Shown here: positions 42,829 to 54,362 of the stretch, one piece after another
Position numbering within the stretch: the first letter of the stretch is position 1
How the letters are laid out: each line of letters starts with the position of its first letter
DNA from: Macrostomum hystrix
Taxonomy: Eukaryota > Platyhelminthes > Macrostomidae
Direction: 5' to 3'
Length of the DNA: 64,000 nucleotides
NCBI GenBank assembly: GCA_950097015.1
Contig: CATNEN010000003.1
Coordinates: forward strand, 1,364,001 to 1,428,000
The notes under the pieces: generated by a model
What the model was told of the DNA's origin: nothing
What the model saw: the letters and a program-made list of their open reading frames with translations, nothing else
Databases searched by the model: none
Translations under genes and position numbers: made by a program

Positions 42829-42937
42829 ATTTTTTGCTTTTTCCTGGCTTCCTTTTTCTTGCTTTTCTGTGCTTTTTGCTTTCTTCGCCGTTTTAATTAT
42901 TTTCTTCGAAACAATTTATCAGCAAATATATTGCATG

Positions 42938-43029
42938 TGGGCCATAGACGGTGCCCTTCCCTCGTTCGCTCTCTGCTATGTCGCAACTGCTGTCTCTGTC
43001 TGCCTTCGTGTCTGGGAGTGTGGTGTTTA
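42938..43029 (+). repeat. Ngaro split direct repeat B2
   Basis: Matches 42598-42689. Marks the 3' end of the element; the flank continues TCGCTAAATGC. Confidence 0.93.
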
Positions 43030-43479
43030 TCGCTAAATGCGACTGCGAGTATGGAATTGTAGCCTTTGGCCTGTCTGTACGAGCTAGCTTCTCTTTAGCT
43101 GAGTTCATTAATTCTATATATAGAACTGCTGTACAGCTGTACAGCTGTAGAGTGTTCGTCAGAACCTTGTATTTAACGCTCTGGCTGGGGTATTTTCCGT
43201 GGATTACCCATGGATTAAAAAACAGAAGCTGCATCTCAGAATAAAATAGTTGTTTTCTGGTTCTAAAATACTTTTTATAATACTCATAGTTAGGCTACAT
43301 TTAAATGAAATTTTTAAAGAAATTTTACTAATGACAAGTGCCATCAAGTGTGTTTACATTCTGTTTGCGCATGTGCACCTGTAAGTTTACATTTTTCAAA
43401 TTTCAATTTTTTAATTATACTTGTAGTTTCATATTTTCAAAGTTCAATAGAGTTTTGCTATTCATAATTATTGTAGGAG

Positions 43480-43640
43480 GGCTGTGGGCAGGCAATGGCA
43501 CATCATTTGGTGACACTTGACCCGCTGCCAGCAATTCTGCCCATTTCGCTGACTCCTGAGCACACATGCACACAGATACTGTACGTAGGAACACGCTCAC
43601 GCAGGTGTGTTCATCTGCCCTGACTTTCTCATCGATTCTA
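43480..43640 (-). mobile_element. SINE-1 fragment, inverted
   Basis: GGAGGGCTGTGGGCAGGCAA, CAATTCTGCCCATTTCGCTG, ACTCCTGAGCACAC and TGACTTTCTCATCG. The 3' half of SINE-1 only. Confidence 0.8.
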
Positions 43641-43759
43641 TGTAATGAATGGCAATTGCCTGAAGGCCATTGCCACGAAGTGAGATTTTAGGCAATGCCC
43701 CGTGGCTGTTCGTCTGGCTGAACTGAGTTAGGCGTGGCTTTTATCATTCTATCTAAAAT

Positions 43760-45242
43760 ATGGATCGCAAAAAACTACACACAAGGGTTCCGGCCTACAA
43801 TCACTACTGCTCATCGAGTATTTTGCAAGTCACAGTGCATCTCGATGAGCAGCAGCACAACAGCGGCACATTTATTCCTCGACTGCAAGACCACGAAGAC
43901 AGCCTGCCGTTCAGCACCACGTCCTGCAGTTGGTCGGTGATGATTTCAACAGAGCGAGGCGGGGAGCAACGCGCTCTACTGCAGGGGCTGCCTTTAGAGA
44001 AGGAAGGCGCTCTTCAGAATGCCACTGTAGCCACGGTGAAGGTGACTGACAAACTCGGACACGAGGATGTCGTTGAGACCGGCTCCTTTCATATATTGAC
44101 AGATATTCGAAAGCGGTAAGCTGAACTCCTTCTGATCTTATGTTTAGACATACTTTTTAAGAAACATTTCCTGTTGATTTTTCTGTTTCATTCTAGACAG
44201 CCGTTTAAAATATCAGTGGCTTGGCAAGCCGATACTCCAGTCGTTAGCAGAAGAGCTCCAAAGGTGCGCATTTTGATTCCAACACCTGGACAGAGCGGTA
44301 GAGAAACTCTGAGCTATCGCAAGCGTTGCTTCGTCTCCAGCGCAGTGAGTCAGAATGTAACGGACGCTATGCACAGCATCAGAGGCGAGGCGCAACTCGC
44401 CAGTTTCAGCAGCATGACTGACATTTCAGAATTTGTCGCCGCCAGTGAGTGCCGACAGTTTGCCATGAACTTTTCTCAGCTACTGTAAAGTAACTTATCA
44501 TTTATTTATGATTCTAGATGATGCTACACTGGAAAAATTCCCGTACCAGCGACCACTAAACTTGAGTCAGCCACACAGAATCGGCTTGTTTCTCAACCAA
44601 TCCGATGTCACATTGCTCTCCATGCAGGCCAGCAACAATGGCGCCTGTGAGCTGTCTCGTGCTGTGAGCTCGGATGGCTTTGAGTAAGTCTTCTTCGATG
44701 TTGCTGTCCTCTGTTTGAGCGGGTTTCAAATCGATTGAGACCTCTAGATGGATTCTGTCGGTGCACGATCCAATTAACTCTCTTTTAGACTGACAGGAGG
44801 TCCGTGCGCTTCTCTCCGAGTGACCAAGACGGGCAGAGCGGTTGTAGAGTTCGGCGACTGCAGCAGGCCGATGCTATCGCTGATGAGTTTCAGGGAGACT
44901 TCAGGGAGTGACTCTATTTCGAAGCTCAAGCAGTGCAGCGAGCTGACGGGGCAAGTGCTGCAACTGACACGAAGCCGCCCGCTCACCAGCACCTCGTTAA
45001 GTTTTTTCAACGCAACAACCAAAACGACTCAGCAGCCCCACGGAGTGCCAACTGCAGGTGCGCAGTACTTGGTCGGAGTCATTGCTGGCTCCTCATGCGC
45101 TGGTTTTGTTATACTTTGTGTACTTGTCGTCACATTAATAATTTTAGTTCGTCGCCAACAGCACGGGGGTAACAATGACCTAGCTTTGGAAGATGTTGCA
45201 GGCACAGAAGAAGCTGGCGTTAGCGCTCCGTTGAACTCTTGA
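43760..45242 (+). CDS. C3: lectin-like family member, no signal exon found
   Basis: Exons ending 44115, then 44197-44444, 44518-44683 and 44789-45242, join in phase. By homology the first listed exon starts near 43786 after an AG; read from the in-frame ATG at 43760 the product is 407 residues without a signal peptide. N-terminal module: YNHYCSSSILQVTVHLDE, CSWSVMIS. CTLD: TLSYRKRCFVSS, EAQLASFSSMTDI, HRIGLFLNQ, GPCASLRVTKTG, FGDCSRPMLSLMSF. Helix LVGVIAGSSCAGFVILCVLV; tail with NNDLALEDVAGTEE. The usual CSRDM cysteine is replaced by SGRETLSY. The Ngaro element lies upstream, so the missing 5' exon may have been separated or lost. Confidence 0.75.
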
Positions 45243-45304
45243 ATCAAGTTATTTACTGCGTGGATTAAAAGAATCCGCGGAATTTCTAAGAATCCGCAAA
45301 CTCC

Positions 45305-45450
45305 AGGATTTCTTATTGTCAGGCAGTGAACACTTTTACTGTGCCATGGTGGTTGGCCCCATGAGGAGCATAACAGCCCAAACTGGGAGCCCAAAATGAC
45401 TGTGCCTCTCCGCGGAATCGAGCTCAGGGACCACTCACCCTCTCATTAGG
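45305..45450 (-). mobile_element. Degenerate SINE-1 fragment, inverted
   Basis: TTGTCAGGCAGTGAACACTT, ACTGTGCCATGGTGGTTGGC and CGCGGAATCGAGCTCAGGGA: the head and first body part, decayed. Confidence 0.65.
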
Positions 45451-46090
45451 GTACGAGTACTGCACAATTATTATGTTGAAAGTATGTATCGCTTTTACAT
45501 ATCCGTCCACCTGCATCAAAGAGGTGCAAATTGCTGCATTAAACGCTTGCGTAAACTTTTGCTTTAAGATCGAAAAAGGCATTGAGTTTCTAGCTGCTCA
45601 CAACTCAAAGGTGCTTTAAAAAAGTTAATTGTTTAGCTCCTGTTTACGGCAGAAAAACGTTTCTGAAAGAAACCAGTCAGTAACAGCTATAAATAAAAAT
45701 ATAAACTATGAGAGAGTTCTTTAAAGTAAGTGCGAGAGAGGCTTGAGTATGAGTACGTTGCAATGTTGAGTACGGTTTTTCTCTGTGTTGTGCCAGAGGT
45801 TTTATCTTGTCAGTGAATGTTGTTACAGATTTCGCACTGCATATAGCCTTTATGTATAATATTATTATTATCATTATCAATGATAATATTCAATGTGCTA
45901 ACTGAAATTTTATTTAATGAGCGAGACGAATGCAATTTAAAAGAGAAACACTATTCATTGTGAATTAAAAGCAAAGACATTGGCGCAAAAAAAATCAATA
46001 AGCCTCTCGACCCCAAGAGGGGGGCAGCCCCGCGACCAGGCAACGTACATGCACCCCCCGCACCAATGCACAAGCCCCCAACCCCCCGGT
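45450..46090. other. Intergenic, AT-rich
   Basis: No gene is seen. Contains an ATTATTATTATCATTATCA run near 45858. Confidence 0.5.
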
Positions 46091-46129
46091 TTAACCTCCA
46101 ACCAAGCTACGCTCGGTCGGACCAAAAAA

Positions 46130-46530
46130 AGTTTTGTCGTCAGCTTCGCAACACCACCGCAATTCCTCTCTGTGGCGCGGTAAGTGACCGGCTGAATTGC
46201 TATTTGGACGACCTCTTCGAGTTCCAGTCGTCTCTACGTTTCAACAGGGTGCCAGGGTGGTTTACAAGCCCAATGCTGATGCTCCTTCCTCCCAAGCCCA
46301 GTTCCTGATGTCGCGAGGACATAATACTTCCTGGCTGTTGGCTGGGGACCAATTGCGACTGGCGAGCAACAACCAAATTGCCCCGCTACCTGGGACTGGA
46401 GAGGAGGAGGAGGAAGCCGCTTCTGAGGTCCCGGACCAGGGGGAGCAGCCTGCGAATGACCAACAGGAAGCTGGATTTGCACCGCGCAGGAGCGCGCGTG
46501 CTCGGCGCGCACCTGATCGTTTTGAGCCAT
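46130..46530 (+). pseudogene. Ty3/gypsy-like pol C-terminal remnant
   Basis: FQQGARVVYKPNADAPSS is followed by a glutamate-rich linker and RRSARARRAPDRFEP at the stop. The last motif is common at the end of gypsy-type integrase. Upstream parts of pol are missing. A polypurine-like GGAAGGGGGACA at 46666-46677 and a probable LTR follow. Confidence 0.65.
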
Positions 46531-46677
46531 GATCTATAAATTACTGTCCCATCTCAATTGAATTGGAGTCCTAACTGACAACACACTATATGGTTTTGTT
46601 TATTCGCATTCTATAACTACTATGTATTATCATTCGTTGGTTTCTTCTCCTGCACCATTCTTATCGGAAGGGGGACA

Positions 46678-46879
46678 TGTTATGCTGTGCTAGTTTTCCT
46701 GTCAGTTCTTTACTTTCCTGTACTATTAGGTATATGCATATTTCACTTTCAGTTAGTTTGTCAAAGTTTGGCACAGAGGCCGACTCCAGCGACACTTAAA
46801 GAGAAAATGGACTTCGATTTCTACTTCTGAGCGAAACTTTGTGCAAATCCTATCATCGTAAGGAATTCTAGGTCTTACA
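46678..46879 (+). mobile_element. Probable 3' LTR of the gypsy-like remnant
   Basis: Begins TGTTATGCTG directly after the purine tract and can be read to TCTTACA, giving a TG...CA segment of about 202 bp. No second LTR is in the window, so the call rests on position and ends only. Confidence 0.5.
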
Positions 46880-47079
46880 GTCCGCAATGTTTCACATGCT
46901 TAATTGTGATTTCCCAGACGAATGTTGGATAGGATGCTCCTTCTTTCGGGGCTGATAGATCAGATAGATAGATATGTCCTGAAGATATAGATAGATATAG
47001 GTGCAGATAGATATAGATAGATCTGTCCTGAACGGAAACTCGAGGTGATCCTTCAGGCTTTTGACTAGCTGAGCTCACT

Positions 47080-47590
47080 TTAGACCAGCCGGACTTACGA
47101 GTGCTTACGAAGGCTGGATTAACTTTCTGAGGCTCGATTTCTGAGGAGCCACTTCGACCACTCTTCGGTCAGACCCAGTATGACAGTGGCAGCTTCCACA
47201 CCTTTGCCAACGGTACCATGGCAAAGTCCAAAGTCGTGAGTCCAACGCCCTAACCACTAGGCTAAAACCTAGCCTAGGTTGTATGTACAGAAATGTAACT
47301 ATACTATACTATTATATTTATTTTTTGTAGTTATAATTATAGATAATTTACTGTATATTAAGTCAACAAAAAAAGACTAACCAGCTACTATACAATCCAG
47401 AAAGAACATAAGCTCCTTTTTCAGGTCTTCCCCAGTTTTATCTGGAAAATAGAACCAGTTTCATAGAAATTGTATAAGTATTGAAGATAATACTGGTACT
47501 TTCGTACCAGACAATTCAGTAGCTCAGTCTATTGTCGTCGGAAAAATTTGAGAGCGAATTATAAATATATGTGCTCGTATCTGCGGGTAT
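47080..47590. other. C4 5' flank with SINE-2 head
   Basis: GTCCAACGCCCTAACCACTA with GGCTAAAACC at about 47240-47272 is an inverted SINE-2-type tRNA head. The rest is AT-rich and probably contains the C4 promoter. Confidence 0.5.
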
Positions 47591-49725
47591 ATGGTAAGAA
47601 CTCCAAAATACATTTTCTGTGTTTTCTAGAAGTGTACAAAACTGCATACACAATTTATGATCGTTTCAATTGCCAATATTTTTCAGTCTAGTCTGAATCT
47701 ACATCTGCTTAAGATCATCATCCTGCTAGCGCGTTCGGTTTCTGAAATGTGAGGTGGTTTCAAAATTCCTGATTCATCAAGCCTTTTAGGTAATTTTCCG
47801 CACCCCTTTCACTACCAAACCCTAAGTCGGTCAGCCAATCACTACTGCGTCAATGGACAGACGCTCAGCATCGAGTTGGATGACTTCTACCACAGAGACG
47901 AGACTATTGTTCCGGAGGTGCCGGACGAGACACCGCAGCAGAAGTTGGAGGCCAAGGCGTGCAAGTGGGCGATAACCCTGACCTCAGCCAGGACTAACCT
48001 GCAGGTTGTACTCGCCGGAGCTGTCAGTTCGCGGCGGATTTTGGATGAGAAAAGAGACGAAGAAAAACCTGGTCTCCTGATGCATCTAGGAAGCTCGGTG
48101 ACAAGGGTGTCCGCAGGCCTGTTCAAAGTGCAGGCACTGGAAAACCTGTGAGTGTTTAACAGAACAAAGACCAAAAGGACCAAAAAGACCAAAGACCAAT
48201 TACCATAACAAAATCCAGAGCACAGGCAACAATTTTTCGCTCCATCCAACTTCCAGAATCACAAAACATCGGCATCTTTCAGATATTTAACGATTTACCT
48301 CGGGGCATAATTTTTTCTGCTCACAAGATTTCATCGTGTAACTTATATACTATTTTGGATTGAATAAGTTTTAATGTTTGTTGTCCGAAAAAATCAAACG
48401 GCTGTCTAGAGGTCACTTCTCAATAGAGGCCAACTGGGATCCGAGGGTGCAGACTATCGACTCCTCAAATCTACGGGTGGTGATTCCACTTCCGGGGTCC
48501 TGCAGCCGTGACATGCTCAGCTTCAGGCACAACTGCTACTATGTGAGCCGTTCGGAGGAAAATGTATCAAGCGCCATGTCCAGCCTCAGAGGAGCTGCTC
48601 AGCTAGCCAGCTTCAGCAGCATGGCTGAGATTGCTGAGTTTGTTGCTACCAGTAAGCACTCGCTTATTAGTATATAGTATGCGATTTTAAGTGCTGCGCA
48701 GGTTTTAGCCTAGTGGTTAGAGCCTCCAAATCACGACTCGAAGGTCGGAGGTTCGATTCTCGACTCCTCGTGTCCTTTAGCATCACATTTAACGCTGCGT
48801 TGCTTCAATTCACACAGCTGTCAAAAAGGTACCAGCATTAGCTGGGGTAATTGAGGGTGGGTGTGGCGTCCCCCCAGTCCATGGACTGAACAGCCGTACG
48901 CAGCCTTCAGATGCGCCGCGCAATAGCTGTGGCTGTGCTGTAGGCTGCAAATCTGGTTGAATTGGCCGGGGAAGATTGGGCAAGGTGTAATATATTAATT
49001 ATAATTAATGAACACTTTAGTATTTGAGCACTTATAACTAATTCAAGAAGTGGCAATTGCTGAAATCATAGACAATGCCAGGTTGAACGAGTACCCGTAC
49101 AGCCGGCCCCTCAGCCTGAGTCAGCAGGTCCGTCTCGGAATTTTTCACCGCCGGGCTGATGATACACTGCTGAACATATTCAGAAACGGCAGCTGCTGGG
49201 TGTTAAGGCCAATTTTAAATTCTGATCACTTTCTGTAAGTTCCATTGCGACTATAATTTAGAAAAGATACTCGCAATTTACATTTTTATCACAGTTGACA
49301 CGCCTTCTGATTATAGTCTGCCTGACGAAGCAAGAGGCCCGTGCGCATCGCTCCGTGTGACAGATGCGGGTGCAGTGGTGTTCTCTTTCGACGACTGCAC
49401 CAGGCCGATGCTGAGGGCGGCACAGTGTAGCAGCGGCGAGCTGACGCCGCAAGTTCTGCAGCTGATGGAAACCCGATTGATTAGTACGACCTTGTCTAAT
49501 GATGAGGCTGATCCACTGACGGCTACGAGTACGCAACGGGTGCTGGCCGAGCCAACAGCAAAAGTCTGGGTCATTGTGGTTGCGTCAGTGGCTGGCTTCA
49601 TCTTTTTAGTTTTGTTAGTAAACCGTCTAGTGTTTCTTTGTCGTCACACGCAGTTGAAAGAGTTTAGTAAGCACAGAGAAGAGTTGATTTGGCCAAATCA
49701 GCAAACTAACACAACACAGAACTAA
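47591..49725 (+). CDS. C4: lectin-like type I membrane receptor
   Basis: Exons 47591-47593 (ATG only), 47687-47748, 47827-48147, 48410-48651, 49072-49234 and 49317-49725 join in phase to 399 residues. Signal peptide LHLLKIIILLARSVS. N-terminal module: SANHYCVNGQTLSIELDDFY then HRDETIVPE, CKWAIT. CTLD: SCSRDMLSFRHNCYYV, AAQLASFSSMAEI, VRLGIFHRR, GPCASLRVTDAG, FDDCTRPML. Helix VWVIVVASVAGFIFLVLLV. The tail (HREELIWPNQQTNTTQN) has no tyrosine. Intron 4 contains a complete SINE-2. As in C2, the start codon is alone on its exon, followed by GTAAGA. Confidence 0.82.
48697..48990 (+). mobile_element. SINE-2, complete copy
   Basis: tRNA-like head TTTTAGCCTAGTGGTTAGAG (A box) and AGGTTCGATTC (B box), then the body GAGGGTGGGTGTGGCGTCC, CAGTCCATGGACTG, GCTGTAGGCTGC. 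It lies in intron 4 of C4, in gene orientation. Confidence 0.85.
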
Positions 49726-50289
49726 TGTGATTTATCCAATCAAGGAAAATTTCTGTAAAATATTACACAACTGGAAAAAGCTTCATTATTATTTTAATAA
49801 AAAGAATCACTGCCTTCGATTTGAAGAAGTGGTGTTTTATTTTAGTTTCATGCTGCAAATTTGATACCAGGAAGGAGGCAGAAAGATGAAAAAGTTTAGT
49901 AATTCACTTAAAACCAGTTAGCTTGTGTGTTTCCCCCTCTTTGTTCTATTTGTCATAGACTGTAATAAGTCAGAGATATTCATGCAAAGCGATTTAAGGG
50001 AAGAAATGCAACGAGCCATTACTGTACTTTTCAGGAACCAAAACCTCTTCCCTGTGAGAGATACAATTCAGACTACTGACAACAGTAGAAAAGCAAAGAC
50101 TTGGCTGCAAAACTCTCACATAACACTAAAAAATATCGCCATAAAAATGGCAAGGTTAAAAGAGACTTCTGTGCACACTGAGAGTGGTGGGAGAGGACGG
50201 CGTATGGCTATGGCTGACTGACGAAGGCAAACAAGCCAGAAACCGGTCTCGGTCTGCCAGCGCGAGGTTCGTTCCCCACTTTTAGTGTG

Positions 50290-50490
50290 TTACGATGTCT
50301 GTGTCTGTGTCTGTGTTAGACTGTGTCTGTGTTAGACTGTGTCTGTGTTAGACTGTGTCTGTGTTAGACTGTGTCTGTGTTAGACTGTGTCTGTGTTAGA
50401 CTGTCTGTGATAGACTGTGTCTGTGTTAGACTGTGTCTGTGTTAGACTGTCTGTGCTAGACTGTCTGTGATAGACTGTGTTAGACTGTGC
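50290..50490 (+). repeat. 16-bp minisatellite
   Basis: About 12 copies of GTTAGACTGTGTCTGT, with shorter GATAGACTGTCTGT variants, between C4 and C5. The rest of 49726-50860 shows no gene. Confidence 0.9.
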
Positions 50491-50860
50491 TCGTACATTC
50501 CCCACCACCAGACAGAAAGAAAAGGAAAAATCAGACTGCTGTACATTTTCCATCCCGCTGTTTTCCGTACATGTATGGGTCTGAGAATGTTTCAGTTGTA
50601 CGGGTCTTTTAAGTACTTGTTAGTGTACTTCCTCTCACTACATGCCGCAGAGTGGTAGAGAAAATCTTGGATTGAGTGTGGTGGTCGAAAATGCGGAACC
50701 AAATTTCTTTCCCTGCATCCACACAATTGCGTCAACAGTTATTTTTGGATTATACGAGCTAGAACGAGGTACCACCGATTATTGGCACAGTATTTATTTG
50801 GATCAGAAACCATGCTACAAGAAGTGAATAGATCGTGCATTTTATCATGGAGCATTGACA

Positions 50861-52301
50861 ATGTTCTTTAAAGAATTTCTACCTCTAGCATTGACACTTA
50901 ATATTGTTGCTATTATCTTCCTTTCGTAAGTATACTGCCCAATTACTAATTATGTATTAATACGAATTACGTTCAGCAGTATTGGCTCAATAAATTCCAG
51001 ATCTTGCAACGGTGCTCCTTTGAGCATCTCGAGTCGCAGTCAATTTGAAAAAGTATACGTCAATGATCGAGAAACATTTATCAGGCGAACTGATAAGCTA
51101 AACACGACGAAATGCATTGAGATAATACTGCCTCCAAACCGAAAGAAGGACCAGGTTCAGGTTGTTCTTCAAGGTTTCTTTGCTGATGGAGGTGGTGAAT
51201 TCACGGACTCCTGCCTTGCTCTAACCGACTCAAGCACTGCCGTTACGCGTGGTATGTTTCAAGCTTACCCTCTGCATCAAAGGTGAGCTGTTTTAACCGT
51301 ACTCAGTTTTTTCAACACAGTGTTTTTTCAACACAAAAACTCAATCTGAAACTTACCATGCAAACTTCAGGTCAATAATTAAAATGTGCGAAATTCCGAG
51401 ATGTAGAAGCAGTGTAACTACGGCAGATCTCCAGATTCTAGTGCTGAGTCCCGGAGAATGCAACTCCAACATGCTCAGCTTCCGTGGCAACTGCTACGCA
51501 GTCAGCTCGATTAAAAAGAGTGCCGGTGACGTCATGTCCAACTTAGGAGGCAGTGCTCAGCTCGCCAGCTTTAACGACATGGCCCAAATCAACGATTTTA
51601 TCAAGGCTAGTAAGTGGACACTATGCTTTAGCAGTTACTACTTAGGATGGAAAGCTAATGCGCTACGACATCTATGAATTGTTGCTCTCTTTAGACAACG
51701 AACGTCTTGACAAGCCACCATATAATCGAAATTTCGACTTCAAGAGCCCAATTCGGATTGGCCTTTTTTACAGCCCCGAACAGGCCAAAATGTTCTCAAT
51801 TGGCAGAAGCGAAGATGGTAGCTGCGGTCTAGATCCTGCTCTCAAGTTCTCTGACTTATTATTGTAAGTGTTGGCATTGCATACTATGCGCTCAGCAATT
51901 CGTAATAACTGAAAAAGCATAAACTAATTAATTCTGAACCATTTTTAAGGACGAACTCAACGACGCGATATTGCGCAGCTCTGAAAGTTGTCAATTCAGA
52001 GCAAGCCAAGGTCGAGCTGGACGATTGTAACGAACTAAGGCTGTCTCTGCTGAGTTTCCCGGACACGAGCCCTGAGTTTTCATCCGTTCCGAACTGCATC
52101 ACGCCAAATATGCTGCAGGTAGTTAATAAATTTGCAAAGCAACAGACAAATGTTTCCGAGGTGTTCGAGACGATAAACGGTACCTCTACCGGACGAGAAG
52201 AAACGAATGGAAACGAGTGGGATAGAAAAGGACTAATTTTAAGTATTGTAGTTGGTTTAGTGGTAGCGTTCAGTTCAGCGTTCAATGCAGTTCAGTGGTA
52301 G
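50861..52301 (+). CDS. C5: lectin-like family member with disrupted membrane segment
   Basis: Exons 50861-50925, 51001-51282, 51371-51609, 51695-51863 and 51950-52301 join in phase to 368 residues. Signal peptide FLPLALTLNIVAIIFLS. The N-terminal module is divergent (SSCNGAPLSISS, NDRETFIRR, KCIEIIL). CTLD: ECNSNMLSFRGNCYAV, SAQLASFNDMAQI, IRIGLFYSP, YCAALKVVNSEQ, LDDCNELRLSLLSF. The helix starts (LILSIVVGLVVA) but a 35-bp insertion that duplicates GTGGTAGC shifts the frame and the protein stops nine residues later. The sequence beyond would continue a helix with a short basic end. The product may be poorly anchored or secreted. Confidence 0.78.
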
Positions 52302-54360
52302 CAATAGTATGTATTTTGGTTACGTTGTTGGTTCGTCGCCTGCGTTCTTAAGACCAATCTGAGTTAGAGCAGGCCTCGGCACCTAATCAAGATGAAACAT
52401 CGGTCGAGATGCGAAAGTGATTTTTAAATGACTTGACACCTTGTCTCTAGTTTATTTTTTATTATTCGTAACTATAAAAGCTTTCATAGAGGTTTTAGAT
52501 AAAGAATGGAAAGAGTTTAAATTTGCAAGTCATAATGCTGCGATTCCGTGCCCTGAGTCATGAACTCTTTCGTGCTGGTGCAAATTTTCATCTAGATAAT
52601 TGAAATACAGCACTATTTTAATTCATTATATAATCATTTTTGTACCTCAAGTAATGCACTTTCTCAACTTATAGCAGTGTAACGTTTTTGTTTGATCTTT
52701 AAATCAGTAAAAGTAAAGCTAAAAATGCAAAAACTTCATATTATACTAATATGGATAATATATTTTTTAATTCAAATATGGCAAAACGGAGTGTTCACTG
52801 CTCATTTTACACTGCAAAGTACAGTAGTTGAATGTACGGGCTGAAACTGTTTAGCACAACTGCTCCAGTGCTTTTGACTGCACCTCTAAATTTAGCCCTG
52901 ACTGGAACATGGAACCAAATACGCAGGCCACCAAGGAATAATCCAGGGATAATCCAGGGAAAATCCAGGGAAAAAGCTTGGACAAGCCGTTGGCTGTAAA
53001 GTACATCAATTTTGACGAACATACGACTAAGACAGCGAATGTGAGAAATATATGGAATACTCTCGGATATTTTTATGGCATAGGCAACCCTTTTAATTAA
53101 CCTGCAAAATACTTTTTTGTTCATCGCTTGTAGACATTGGTTTAAAAACATGTTGCATGTACCAGGACTTGAATGCTTCGCATTTTATCTTTGGTTGCCC
53201 CCATACTAGACATTGTTAAGAACTACAGAAGTTTGGTCCAAATTAAAAGTAGTTTACTAATTTAACCGCTAATACAGGAGTGGTAAATCTGACTGACTGA
53301 CTGACTGACTGACTGACTGACTGTACTCGTAGTTATCTTGAGTATCTATCATAAAATTAGTTTCATGCTTAGCTGGACCAACACAAAATAAGGAGATTTA
53401 AACAAAAAAATTCAAATTGACTGAAAAGTGCCATGCAGTGCCCCGACACGATGCTTTTCGTCTAAATGTTCCAGTGGTGCCTGGAATCGAGCCCTCGACC
53501 TTCGAGTCGTGCGACCGACCCACTAAGCAATAGCCTCTTTTAAGAATGCTTAGTAACTTAATGCATTTAGATAGAATGATTAAAACAAAAACAGTAAATT
53601 TACAGAATGCAATTACAGTAATTTGAACACGACAGTGTCTTGGTTACACACGTGATTCATAATTGTCTGACGCATTCAGATATCTTATTTTCTGTTCTAA
53701 TTAAGCAACTTATGCTATCTACATTCATACGAATTATTCTGTAAATGCGTCAGTTACGCGTGGTATGTGCTTTGACTGTGACATGGATTTGCGGTCCTAG
53801 CACGCGAGTGTTTGGCTGCATATACCAAATGTACAGTTAGGTCAGGTATATATTTAGACACTGTACAAGCTTTTCTGACGCGACAGTGAACAAGGAACTC
53901 GAAAGTAAAGAACAGAAACTAAATTTATAATTCGCTCACATGCATTAGACCGAAAATAGATGAGTACTCTATTAAATGAGTAAATATCAATTATATTGTA
54001 TATTTTGTAACTATTGTACAGGGAATCCGATTTTAATTGAAAATTCTGAAAACTCAAGCAAAAAATCACAAACAAGCCAATTTATCTGTCATTAATATTT
54101 GCATGCTCGTCAATAGCACCAACGGACTTAACAGAGTCATGGAAATGCATATTTCACTTGCACCATACGTATACTAACGAGGGTAGTAGGATACGATGAT
54201 TCGGGGGACTAGGTGCACTAAGTTTTACAGGCTAATTTACAGCAGTTGTATTTCTTTCCACAAAAACAGACATAGGATGCAGCTAAATAATGCGTGATCG
54301 TCTGCAGCTAGACAATGTACCACAAAAAGGCTTCAGAAAATTAAGTCGAAGTAATTACTC
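52302..54360. other. C5-C6 interval: flank copy of the inverted repeat system
   Basis: Segments 52640-53080 and 53760-54140 are inverted copies of 57310-58143. The piece at about 53080-53760 is absent from that copy. It contains an inverted tRNA-like head (53470-53545: GGAATCGAGCCCTCGACC) and a TGAC tetranucleotide run at 53290-53322. No gene is seen. Confidence 0.65.
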
Positions 54361-54362
54361 AG

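Larger units (their letters stand above)
38394..43029 (+). mobile_element. Ngaro/PAT-type YR retrotransposon with split direct repeats
   Basis: A1 (38394-38532) and A2 (42690-42828) are matching 139-bp direct repeats. B1 (42598-42689) and B2 (42938-43029) are matching 92-bp direct repeats. B1 abuts A2 with no gap. The order A1-ORFs-B1A2-B2 is the hallmark of PAT and Ngaro members of the DIRS order. Gag-like, RT-RNase H and tyrosine recombinase ORFs lie between, and no methyltransferase is seen, as in Ngaro. The repeats look identical by eye, which suggests a recent insertion. Confidence 0.93.
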
